DNA of 7,128 nt, from assembly GCA_002427365.1 (NCBI GenBank), contig DIQT01000006.1, forward strand, positions 95,258-102,385. Reading direction: 5' to 3'. The notes under the pieces were generated by a model. The model was not told the DNA's origin. It saw nothing but the letters and a program-made list of their open reading frames with translations, and ran no database searches. Origin of the DNA: Caryophanales bacterium UBA5455 (GTDB lineage: Bacteria > Bacillota_I > Bacilli_A > RFN20 > CAG-826). Positions within the stretch are counted from its first letter, which is position 1. The number at the start of each line of letters is the position of its first letter. The position numbers and the translations under genes are program-made. Positions 1-6,173 of the stretch are shown here, piece by piece.

Positions 1-1
1 T

Positions 2-1180
2 GCGGTTGCCCAAAAAAACGATGTGCCAGATGCACATACATTTAGTGTTAAAGATGAATCCGACATTGTCTTAAGTGGCTTTATTGGTTTTCTTGATCCA
101 CCAAAAGAAAGTGCGGCCGTGGCAATTGAAGCGCTTAGCCATCATGGGGTTAGAACAATCGTTTTAACTGGCGATAGTGAAGGCGTCGCGGTTAAAGTTT
201 GTAATAAAGTTGGTATTCCAACTGAAAACCGTTTAACGGGATTGGATGTAGAAATAATGAATGATGAAGACCTTAAAGAAATCATGCCAACGATTAGTTT
301 ATATAGTAAATTATCACCTAATCAAAAAGAGCGGGTTATTCGTTTATATCAAGAACTTGGTCATACCGTTGGTTTCTTAGGGGATGGGATTAATGATGCG
401 CTCGCTTTAAGACAAGCTGATGTTGGCATCTCCGTTGATACCGCAGTTGATATCGCTAAAGAAACCGCCGACATTATTTTATTAGAAAAAGACTTGATGG
501 TTTTAGAACAAGGGGTAATTAATGGTCGGCAAACATTTGGTAATGTTATTAAATATATCAAAATGGCGGTTAGTGGTAACTTTGGTAATATGTTCGCGGT
601 TATCGGCGCAAGTTTATTCTTACCCTTTTTACCAATGTTACCGGTTCAATTACTCGTTCAAAACTTATTAATCGACTTTTCACAAATTGGTATTCCTTTT
701 GATAAGGTTGATGAAGATTATACCGTACAACCACGTAAATGGAATACGAAATCAATACTTCGCTTTACCGCAATCTTTGGTCCATTTTCCGCAATCTTTG
801 ACTTCTTAACGTTTATTGTTATGTGGTTTGTGATTGGTAAGATGGAAGGGGCTACGGTCGCTAATGGGCAATTAGCTCCCTTATTCCAAGCCGGTTGGTT
901 CATTTTTGGAACACTATCCCAAATTGTTATTGTTCATGTTATTCGAACAAAGAAAATTCCCTTCTTTCAAAGTAACGCTTCTAAGCCCCTAATTATATCT
1001 TCAATCTTATGTGCGATTGGAGCAATCGTCGTCGCTTTTACTCCGATTGCTAATATGTTAAGTATGACAAGTCTTCCCTTAACATATGTTCCGTGGCTAC
1101 TCTTAATTATTATTTCGTATGCGTTCTTAACGCAATTATTAAAGCGGCTCTTTATTAAGATTTATGGTGAATGGCTCTAA
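2..1180 (+). CDS. mgtA: Magnesium-transporting P-type ATPase, MgtA/MgtB type (5'-truncated)
   Basis: This is the C-terminal 392 residues of a P3B-type ATPase that imports Mg2+ across the cytoplasmic membrane at the cost of ATP. The reading frame is open to the left edge, so the GTG at 23 is not a true start. The actuator domain, the phosphorylated DKTGT aspartate and most of the N-domain lie outside the window. Visible are the end of the catalytic head (FLDPPKES at about 89-112, LTGDSE near 165-180, GDGIND at 380-397, then ADVGISVDTAVDIAKE) and the membrane part M5-M10, with the MgtA-typical FLPFLPMLP, QNLLIDFSQIGIPFD and a closing TQLLKRLFIKIYG. MgtA proteins are about 900 residues, so a little over half is missing. 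The ending is intact (TAA). One oddity is that the usual Pro of GDGxNDxPAL is Leu (CTC at 401-403). Family assignment is secure; Mg2+ as the substrate is inferred from overall similarity to MgtA. Confidence 0.93.
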   Translation, partial: AVAQKNDVPDAHTFSVKDESDIVLSGFIGFLDPPKESAAVAIEALSHHGVRTIVLTGDSEGVAVKVCNKVGIPTENRLTGLDVEIMNDEDLKEIMPTISLYSKLSPNQKERVIRLYQELGHTVGFLGDGINDALALRQADVGISVDTAVDIAKETADIILLEKDLMVLEQGVINGRQTFGNVIKYIKMAVSGNFGNMFAVIGASLFLPFLPMLPVQLLVQNLLIDFSQIGIPFDKVDEDYTVQPRKWNTKSILRFTAIFGPFSAIFDFLTFIVMWFVIGKMEGATVANGQLAPLFQAGWFIFGTLSQIVIVHVIRTKKIPFFQSNASKPLIISSILCAIGAIVVAFTPIANMLSMTSLPLTYVPWLLLIIISYAFLTQLLKRLFIKIYGEWL

Positions 1181-1224
1181 AGAAAAGCTTACTTTTAGTG
1201 TTTTATATTGCTACTCATAATAAA

Positions 1225-1233
1225 TGTTATAAT
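1225..1233 (+). promoter_or_regulatory. Extended -10 promoter for the 1256 gene
   Basis: TG at 1225-1226, one base, then a perfect TATAAT at 1228-1233 form an extended -10 element. No good TTGACA-like hexamer lies 16-18 bases upstream, as expected of extended -10 promoters. Transcription would start near 1240, giving a very short leader that carries AAGGA at 1242-1246. The region is AT-rich, so the call rests on the complete TGnTATAAT match and its position just upstream of a gene. Confidence 0.6.
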
Positions 1234-1255
1234 AATTTTATAAGGATTAATAACA

Positions 1256-1615
1256 ATGAAGAAAAAGGAACTAATTATTTCCCTTGTTTTAAAGCTTGGC
1301 GTTGCCATTCTTGTTTTTATTGCGATAATCATTGATTTAGTTAAAGTAAAAGAAATCCATAACTTGAAGTATTTTACGCAGCTTAGTAATATATTCGCCG
1401 CAATTGTGGCCTTAATTTATGTCGTTTATAGTAAAGAATTTAATAATGCATTACGTTCATCATTATCTTCACTAATGGAGCAAAGTTTAGTTGTTCAAAA
1501 TAATGCGCATTATAGCGAAGATAGTAATGTAAATCCGGTAAATAATCATCCGTTTAAGCAAGTTTTATTACGATTATTAAGTTTAATTACGTATCCTTTT
1601 AAAGAAATGCGCTAA
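1256..1615 (+). CDS. Small two-helix membrane protein, function unknown
   Basis: This 119-residue protein is not firmly recognised. It starts at ATG 1256, with AAGGA at 1242-1246 nine bases upstream. The sequence shows a Lys-rich N-terminus, a first hydrophobic helix at residues 7-29, a second at about 38-58, a polar Ser/Asn-rich stretch at 60-98, and a short amphipathic, basic C-terminal segment at 100-119. Around helix two, LKYFTQLSN recalls the YFTxQSN-like motif of multi-helix Pr6Pr-type integral membrane proteins, but those have several more helices. If the resemblance is real, this is a shortened relative or a remnant. It has its own promoter-like element and a possible terminator, so it appears monocistronic between mgtA and the glycosyltransferase fusion. 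No function can be assigned. Confidence 0.7.
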   Translation: MKKKELIISLVLKLGVAILVFIAIIIDLVKVKEIHNLKYFTQLSNIFAAIVALIYVVYSKEFNNALRSSLSSLMEQSLVVQNNAHYSEDSNVNPVNNHPFKQVLLRLLSLITYPFKEMR

Positions 1616-1632
1616 AAACGGCTTTATTTAAG

Positions 1633-1654
1633 AAAAACGCAAAGTGCTTTTTTT
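1633..1654 (+). terminator. Possible weak intrinsic terminator after the 1256 gene
   Basis: An A-run at 1633-1637 and GCA at 1639-1641 can pair with TGC at 1645-1647 and the T-run at 1648-1654, with a three-base loop AAG and one C/T mismatch. The seven T residues fit a terminator, but the stem has only two G-C pairs, so it is weak. Confidence 0.4.
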
Positions 1655-1700
1655 CAACGACCGACAATTTATGAATAGTATTTATTTAAAATCTTAATAA

Positions 1701-1709
1701 TGGTATAAT
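1701..1709 (+). promoter_or_regulatory. Extended -10 promoter for the flippase-glycosyltransferase gene
   Basis: TG at 1701-1702, a G, then a perfect TATAAT at 1704-1709 make an extended -10 element. The corresponding -35 position (about 1681-1686, TTTATT) matches TTGACA poorly. Transcription should begin near 1716, so the leader is only about 15 bases and consists mainly of the ribosome site AAAGG at 1717-1721. It would drive 1731-4043 and the overlapping acyltransferase gene. Confidence 0.6.
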
Positions 1710-1730
1710 TTTTTCGAAAGGTCTTAAGAT

Positions 1731-4043
1731 ATGGAAAATTCTCATAACGAAGTAACAACGCCAAAAGTAAAGAAAAAACATAGCCTTAAACAAATCGTTG
1801 GTATTGTGTTTATCTTCGTTTCAATTATCGTCGTAGCAATTGTTGTTTATTCAACGCTTGAAGATGAAATGCCCGCATCATGGGGAGAGTTTTTTGATGC
1901 CCTTCCCGCTTTCTTTAAAAGTTATAATTTGTTATGGGCGGTTGGTTGTTTGCTTTTAGTGATGTTTTTAACATCGCTTAATTTTTATATATTAATAAAA
2001 GCACAAAACGGGCGCCGATATCCAAAAGATTCCTTACGTTTACATGTTGTCGGCCGTTATTATGACTATATAACGCCTTATTCTAGTGGTGGTGAACCGT
2101 ATCAAATTTATCATATGCAGAAGATTCACTTATCTACTGGCCAAGCAACCTCGATTACATTTATGAACTTTTCCGCCTCACGAATGGCGTTTTTAGTTTT
2201 ATCGGTTGTCTTTTTTATTGCGGTTCGCGATGTGCAAATGGAAGACTGGGTCCGCGTGATTGCGTATATTGGGGCATTTACCTCAACCGCCTTACCAGTT
2301 ATTTTAATGTCGTTAACATTATCGAAAAAGATTTCCCGCTGGATGCTAAAAGTTGCTTACGCAATTATTAATAAATTTCCGTTTAAAAAGAAAGAAGAAA
2401 AAAAGATTGCGATAACACGGTATATTCGTAATTATCATACATCTGTCCGCGACTTAAGTGGTAATATCCCATTACTTCTTATTTTATTTTTTAACTCGAT
2501 CATTATTCATTTTTCGCTCGCTGCAATACCTTATTTTGTTATTAAAGCGCTTCCCGAAATTTATTTACAACCCAATCCTAATCAAGTATTAAATTTATCA
2601 AATATCGTAACACTTAGTTTGTATACAACTTGCTTCACGAATGTATGGCCGACACCAGGCGGTGCAGGTGGGGCGGAACTTTCCTTTAAAGCAATTTTTA
2701 GTACATATGTAACGGGTTCCCACTTAACATGGGCAATCTTCATTTGGCGGTTTATAACATATTACTTCTATATTGTTGTTGGATTAATTCTTGTTGTAAT
2801 AAGTGCAGCGCAAGTCAAAAAGCAAAAGAAGATGCCCAAAGTTACAACACCAAAATTAAATACATATCAATTTGTAGATAATTATTACCCGGTCGTCGAT
2901 GGGGTTGTCAAAGTCGTTGATAACTATGCTAGGTATTTAAACGCCGAAGGTTATCATACAAAAGTTGTTGTTCCAAATTATCGCGATGCGGACGATTCAA
3001 AACTAACATATGAAGTTATTCGTTTACCATCGATTCAATTCCGCTTCTCGCAATACGCGGTTGCTAAGCCACGGATGAAACGAAAAACAAAGAAACTTTT
3101 TAATGAAGCGCATCCGGCAATCTTTCACGCTCATTCGCCGTTCTTAGTTGGTCACCGCGCCATCAAGTTAGCGCAACGGTATGATGTTCCTCTTGTCGGC
3201 ACGTTCCATACACAATACAAATATGACTTTTATCAATATACGAAATCAAAACTCTTAACAAAAATTATGCTTCACTATGTTGTTCGCTTTTATAAAGCGT
3301 GTGATGAAGTGTGGGCGGTTAGTCGCTTTGCCGCGGATGTCTTAAGGTCCTATGGCTTTAATAAACCAATTAAAGTAATGGAAAATGGAATTGAATTTGA
3401 TGTTGTGGAAAACATTGAACAATATCAACCAGCAATCCGTGAAGAATATGGAATTAATCCAAAGGAAAAGAACTTATTATTTGTTGGCCAATTAATTTGG
3501 CAAAAAAATATTAAGATGGTTCTTGATACATACGCTGCGTTATATGCGATCGATCCATCCTACCGTTTAATTATGGCAGGTGGTGCGGGCAATGAAAAAG
3601 CTGTTCATGAATACGCGAAAAAGATTGGCATTTATGATGAAATTATTTGGACAGGGGAAATAAGCGACCGACAAAAAATGCAAGTTGTTTATTCGCTTAG
3701 TGACTTATTTTTCTTCCCAAGTTTATATGAAACATTTTCGATTGTACTGCGTGAAAGTGCGGTTATGGGCTTACCAGCGCTTGTTGCCGCTGGTGGGGTC
3801 ACTGAAGAAGCAATAACCGATGGCCATTCTGGTTATGTTGCGAAAAATGATGTCAACGAAATGGTTAATAAAATTCAAGAAATTTTTGCGGATCCAAACA
3901 AGATGAAGGAAGTTGGCCATAACGCGAAAGTTGAAATCCCGGTCGCCTGGAGTGTCTTAGTTAAAGATGTTGCCACCGAATATGAAAGGATTATTAAAAA
4001 CTACTATGTCGAATTCGAAACAAAAACCGAAGAAGTCAAATAA
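1731..4043 (+). CDS. Fusion of flippase-like (LPG synthase TM) domain and GT4 glycosyltransferase
   Basis: This 770-residue protein has two domains. Residues about 20-362 are a polytopic membrane domain of the lysylphosphatidylglycerol-synthase TM/UPF0104 family (COG0392 type), with hydrophobic segments near 21-41, 65-88, 150-165, 176-196, 245-272 and 332-360. Its two hallmark loops are visible: YITPYSSGGEPYQ at 113-125 and NVWPTPGGAGGAE at 304-316. A basic linker (363-372) leads to a GT-B glycosyltransferase of family GT4 at about 376-757. It shows NYYPVVDGVVKVV (N-terminal acceptor side), FHAHSP at 465-470, GTFHTQY at 490-496, VSRFAADVL near 530, ENGIEF at 551-556, FVGQLIWQKN at 584-593, and the EX7E pair E667/E675. 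The likely role is glycosylation of a membrane lipid such as diacylglycerol on the cytoplasmic face, with the TM domain possibly translocating or anchoring the product; donor and acceptor are not determinable. The start at ATG 1731 is supported by AAAGG nine bases upstream. Its end overlaps the plsC start by 38 bases. Confidence 0.88.
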   Translation: MENSHNEVTTPKVKKKHSLKQIVGIVFIFVSIIVVAIVVYSTLEDEMPASWGEFFDALPAFFKSYNLLWAVGCLLLVMFLTSLNFYILIKAQNGRRYPKDSLRLHVVGRYYDYITPYSSGGEPYQIYHMQKIHLSTGQATSITFMNFSASRMAFLVLSVVFFIAVRDVQMEDWVRVIAYIGAFTSTALPVILMSLTLSKKISRWMLKVAYAIINKFPFKKKEEKKIAITRYIRNYHTSVRDLSGNIPLLLILFFNSIIIHFSLAAIPYFVIKALPEIYLQPNPNQVLNLSNIVTLSLYTTCFTNVWPTPGGAGGAELSFKAIFSTYVTGSHLTWAIFIWRFITYYFYIVVGLILVVISAAQVKKQKKMPKVTTPKLNTYQFVDNYYPVVDGVVKVVDNYARYLNAEGYHTKVVVPNYRDADDSKLTYEVIRLPSIQFRFSQYAVAKPRMKRKTKKLFNEAHPAIFHAHSPFLVGHRAIKLAQRYDVPLVGTFHTQYKYDFYQYTKSKLLTKIMLHYVVRFYKACDEVWAVSRFAADVLRSYGFNKPIKVMENGIEFDVVENIEQYQPAIREEYGINPKEKNLLFVGQLIWQKNIKMVLDTYAALYAIDPSYRLIMAGGAGNEKAVHEYAKKIGIYDEIIWTGEISDRQKMQVVYSLSDLFFFPSLYETFSIVLRESAVMGLPALVAAGGVTEEAITDGHSGYVAKNDVNEMVNKIQEIFADPNKMKEVGHNAKVEIPVAWSVLVKDVATEYERIIKNYYVEFETKTEEVK

Positions 4044-5304
4044 AGTTAAAAAACATCCAATTCAAAATTTTATAACAAACGTGATTTATTATATTTTTAA
4101 ACCACCAGTTATTTTAATTTTGATGCTCGTTCATCATGTCCGCTATAAAAAGCACGGGTATAAAATTCCCAAAGGTCCCGTGTTATTTTTGTCTAATCAT
4201 ATGTCGAATTGGGATGGCGTTTATATGATGGGTTTTACATATCGAAAACATATCCACTTTGTGGTTAATGAAGAATTATTTGCCAACAAATTTTATCGCT
4301 TCTTTACGTCGTATTTACTTCAATTTATTAAACGGTCTTCAACATTAACGGACTTATCACATGTGCGCGAAATGAAACGCTTTGTTAAAGAAGGACGTTC
4401 GGTCGGAATTTATCCTGAAGGCGATATTGGTATGTTTGGTGATGGCTTACCCGTTGATGAATCAATTGCTAAGCTCGCTAAATTACTTTGTGTTCCCGTT
4501 GTAACGACAAAAATTACCGGTGCAAACTTACGGGCGCCGCGGCCAATTAAAAAGACCCGCCGCTCGAAAATCACTTATCATATTACCGATGTTATCTCCT
4601 TAGAAGATGTTAAAAGTAGTGATGTTGCGACACTTCATAACCGGATTTATGAAGGTATTCATCATGATGAACGTGAATGGCAAAAAGAAGCAATGGTTAA
4701 ATTAGGCCGCAGAAGAAAACTCGCCGAACATCTTGAACAAGGATTATTTCTTTGCCCGAAGTGCGGTGAATATCAAACATTAAGTAGTAAAAATAATACG
4801 GTCGCTTGTTCGCACTGCGGTTTTAGCTTTAATGTTAACCGCTATGAACAATATGTTTACGCTAATGACGTCACTCAAGATGTCCCCTACTTTATTAATG
4901 GTGCAGACTATGATCATTGGCAACTTGAACAACTTTATAAAAGAATTGATGAATGGGATGATCCAAATACCCCAATTTTCACGCGTAGCGACTTAGTTTG
5001 GCAAAGTGTTAACCGGAATGACATCTTCCAACCATATTCGAATAAAAACGCTAAACCATGCTCAATCGCTTTATATTTCGACCGCTTAGAACTTAGTAAT
5101 GAAGATGGTGAAGTATTTCAAGTAATTAAATTTGATAATCGTGTGGAACGGTGTTTAGTCCAATACAAAGCTGTTTATGAAATCGATTTTGAAAATACTC
5201 GCTTACGTGTTTATTCAAGAAAGACTGATTTCCCTGCGCATTTATTTATTCAAGCAAGTCGGCACATCCTTGCGAAAAATAATGTTATACTATCACTGTA
5301 TTAA
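4006..5304 (+). CDS. PlsC-type glycerolipid acyltransferase with C-terminal zinc ribbon
   Basis: Residues about 28-220 form a lysophosphatidic-acid acyltransferase-like (PlsC/AGPAT) domain. A hydrophobic anchor lies at 26-45, the catalytic HX4D motif is H65-D70 (NHMSNWD), and YPEGDIG at 136-142 corresponds to the FPEGTRS block. The expected reaction is acyl transfer to a lysophospholipid, making phosphatidic acid or a related lipid at the inner membrane face. Unlike a minimal PlsC (about 240 residues), this 432-residue protein continues with a zinc ribbon, CPKC at 250-253 and CSHC at 268-271, and then about 150 residues that I do not recognise, including a strand-rich end at 352-404. ATG codons at 3967 and 3982 are also in frame. 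I chose 4006 because it gives the shortest overlap (38 bases) and a Lys-rich N-terminus; AAAGGA at 3985-3990 is upstream but at a long 15-base spacing, so the start is uncertain. Translation is probably coupled to the preceding gene. Confidence 0.87.
   Translation: MSNSKQKPKKSNKVKKHPIQNFITNVIYYIFKPPVILILMLVHHVRYKKHGYKIPKGPVLFLSNHMSNWDGVYMMGFTYRKHIHFVVNEELFANKFYRFFTSYLLQFIKRSSTLTDLSHVREMKRFVKEGRSVGIYPEGDIGMFGDGLPVDESIAKLAKLLCVPVVTTKITGANLRAPRPIKKTRRSKITYHITDVISLEDVKSSDVATLHNRIYEGIHHDEREWQKEAMVKLGRRRKLAEHLEQGLFLCPKCGEYQTLSSKNNTVACSHCGFSFNVNRYEQYVYANDVTQDVPYFINGADYDHWQLEQLYKRIDEWDDPNTPIFTRSDLVWQSVNRNDIFQPYSNKNAKPCSIALYFDRLELSNEDGEVFQVIKFDNRVERCLVQYKAVYEIDFENTRLRVYSRKTDFPAHLFIQASRHILAKNNVILSLY
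5283..5291 (+). promoter_or_regulatory. Possible extended -10 promoter for pduL inside the end of plsC
   Basis: TG at 5283-5284, a T, then TATACT at 5286-5291 resemble an extended -10 element within the last codons of the acyltransferase gene, about 40 bases before the pduL start. No -35 is evident. It could give pduL separate expression, but the short 26-base gap also fits read-through from upstream. Confidence 0.35.
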
Positions 5305-5330
5305 TTTAGAAAGATTAAAGGTAGGTATTT

Positions 5331-5909
5331 ATGAACAAAATCTTAGTTGAAACAAGTGCACGGCACATCCACTTAACCAAAGAAGACCTAGCAATTTTAG
5401 CAGGACCTGATTATGAATTAGAAGTTAAGGCGTATTTATCGCAACCTGGTGAATTCGCTTCCACCTTACGATTAACCGCTGTTGGTCCGAAAGGAAAAAT
5501 TGAACGGATAATCGTTTTAGGTCCAACAAGAAAAGCAACCCAAGTTGAAGTGAGTGCAACGGATGCTCGTAGTTTAGGAATTAGTGCACCAGTTCGCCAA
5601 TCTGGTGATGTCGCTGGTAGTGCACCGTTAAAAATTATTGGTCCTGTTGGAGAAATTGATTTAGTCGAAGGCGCAATCATTGCCAAACGTCACGTCCATA
5701 TGACAACCGCGGAAGCAAAAGAATATGGTGTTAGTGATAACGAAATCGTTGGCATGAGAATTGTAACGCCCGAACGTTCACTCATCTTTGAAGACGTCGT
5801 AGTTCGCGTTAAAGACTCATATGCGCTCGCTATGCATATTGATACGGATGAAAGTAACGCTGCGGGAATTAGCGGCGAAACGTACGGCGAATTAATTAAA
5901 TTGCAATAG
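5331..5909 (+). CDS. pduL: PduL-type phosphate acyltransferase (phosphotransacylase)
   Basis: This 192-residue protein spans the full PduL family. It interconverts acyl-CoA and acyl-phosphate (acetyl or propanoyl). In organisms without Pta, PduL paired with acetate kinase makes ATP from acetyl-CoA. Visible signatures are ARHIHL at 10-15, LSQPGEFA at 36-43, LGPTRKATQVEVS at 63-75, PVRQSGD at 87-93, AKRHVHM at 118-124 and MHIDTDESNAA at 168-178. The metal-binding histidines expected for PduL are present (H12, H14, H121, H123, probably H169), as are E73 and R67, which line up with known active-site residues. The N-terminus begins directly at the domain, with no extra amphipathic helix of the kind that targets PduL to microcompartments, so a cytosolic metabolic form is likely. 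The start ATG has AAAGG at 5317-5321. It lies 26 bases after plsC and ends at a strong terminator. Whether acetyl- or propanoyl-CoA is preferred cannot be seen. Confidence 0.92.
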   Translation: MNKILVETSARHIHLTKEDLAILAGPDYELEVKAYLSQPGEFASTLRLTAVGPKGKIERIIVLGPTRKATQVEVSATDARSLGISAPVRQSGDVAGSAPLKIIGPVGEIDLVEGAIIAKRHVHMTTAEAKEYGVSDNEIVGMRIVTPERSLIFEDVVVRVKDSYALAMHIDTDESNAAGISGETYGELIKLQ

Positions 5910-5925
5910 TAAAAATAAGCAAAAT

Positions 5926-5950
5926 AAAGGCGTCAAAGCGACGCCTTTTT
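5926..5950 (+). terminator. Strong intrinsic terminator after pduL
   Basis: AAAGGCGTC at 5926-5934 pairs perfectly with GACGCCTTT at 5940-5948 around the loop AAAGC, and a T-run covers 5946-5950. Flanking AAAT (5922-5925) and ATTT (5951-5954) allow further pairing with a bulge, so it might also act on the opposite strand. It closes the unit ending with pduL and insulates metK. Confidence 0.92.
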
Positions 5951-5976
5951 ATTTACAAATTGTGTTAAGTAATTTA

Positions 5977-6005
5977 TTGACTAAAAGCGCTAATAACTTT
6001 ATAAT
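5977..6005 (+). promoter_or_regulatory. Consensus housekeeping (sigma-A type) promoter for metK
   Basis: TTGACT at 5977-5982 (five of six matches) and a perfect TATAAT at 6000-6005 are separated by the ideal 17 bases. Transcription should begin around 6010-6013, eight to eleven bases before helix P1 of the riboswitch, leaving a leader of about 180 bases. This is the best promoter in the window and the only one with a real -35. That fits a gene controlled after initiation by attenuation. Confidence 0.9.
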
Positions 6006-6020
6006 AGTGACAGTTTAAAA

Positions 6021-6125
6021 CTGTTTATCAAGAACCGTATTTTGGGGATTATATTACGGTAGCAACTATCTACAAACGATTAAGTGCTCTCCTCAAGCAG
6101 AACCCACACTCTGAACGATAAACAG
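6021..6125 (+). promoter_or_regulatory. SAM-responsive riboswitch aptamer, SAM-I (S-box) clan, atypical P2
   Basis: The aptamer can be folded by hand. P1 is 6021-6029 with 6117-6125 (nine perfect pairs, CTGTTTATC/GATAAACAG). J1/2 carries the S-box AAGA at 6030-6033. P2 is ACCGTA 6034-6039 with TACGGT 6055-6060. P3 is GC 6062-6063 with GC 6086-6087, an internal loop A6064 A6065 opposite T6085, then C6066-C6070 with G6078-G6084 (two-base bulge at 6081-6082). P4 is CAGA 6098-6101 with TCTG 6110-6113, followed by GAACGAT before P1 closes. The P2 loop TTGGGGA 6042-6048 can pair with TCCTCAA 6090-6096 as the pseudoknot. The AAG, GCAAC and GTGC elements that contact SAM in SAM-I are present, and the next gene makes SAM, which fits feedback control. 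Unusually, P2 has no recognisable kink-turn. A SAM-I/IV-like variant is possible. Confidence 0.85.
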
Positions 6126-6160
6126 CGGAAAATACTCCTAAAAGAGTAACTTCCAGTTGT
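6122..6160 (+). promoter_or_regulatory. Antiterminator of the metK leader
   Basis: ACAGCGGAA at 6122-6130 can pair with TTCC 6151-6154 and GTTGT 6156-6160: nine pairs, including one G-U, with A6155 bulged. It encloses a small hairpin TACTC 6133-6137/GAGTA 6144-6148. This structure uses the 3' end of P1 (6122-6125) and the 5' arm of the terminator, so it excludes both. Predicted logic: low SAM allows the antiterminator and metK is transcribed; SAM binding stabilises P1 and lets the terminator form. Confidence 0.75.
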
Positions 6161-6173
6161 GGAAAGTTTTTTT
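6148..6173 (+). terminator. metK: Regulated intrinsic terminator (attenuator) before metK
   Basis: AACTTCCA at 6148-6155 pairs with TGGAAAGTT at 6160-6168 around the loop GTTG, with one bulged A, and seven T residues follow at 6167-6173. It lies between the SAM aptamer and the metK ribosome site AGGAGG (6180-6185). It is therefore the OFF state of the riboswitch, not the end of an upstream gene. Confidence 0.88.

Noticed and set aside
361..903. Two minus-strand open frames (361-561 and 718-903) within mgtA
   Set aside because: They lie entirely antisense to a strongly conserved ATPase, have no ribosome site and resemble no known protein; they are shadows of the coding strand.
1181..1200. Possible terminator just after mgtA (AAAAG 1183-1187 / CTTTT 1192-1196)
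   Set aside because: The stem has only one G-C pair, the loop is four bases and no clear T-run follows; too weak to call in AT-rich DNA.
3967..4043. Frameshift joining the glycosyltransferase and acyltransferase frames
   Set aside because: The glycosyltransferase has a complete C-terminal end and the acyltransferase a plausible N-terminus with its own Met codons. The overlap is short, as in ordinary coupled genes.
1..5909. Mycoplasma genetic code (TGA as tryptophan)
   Set aside because: All tryptophans are TGG and no gene needs TGA read-through, so the standard bacterial code is sufficient.
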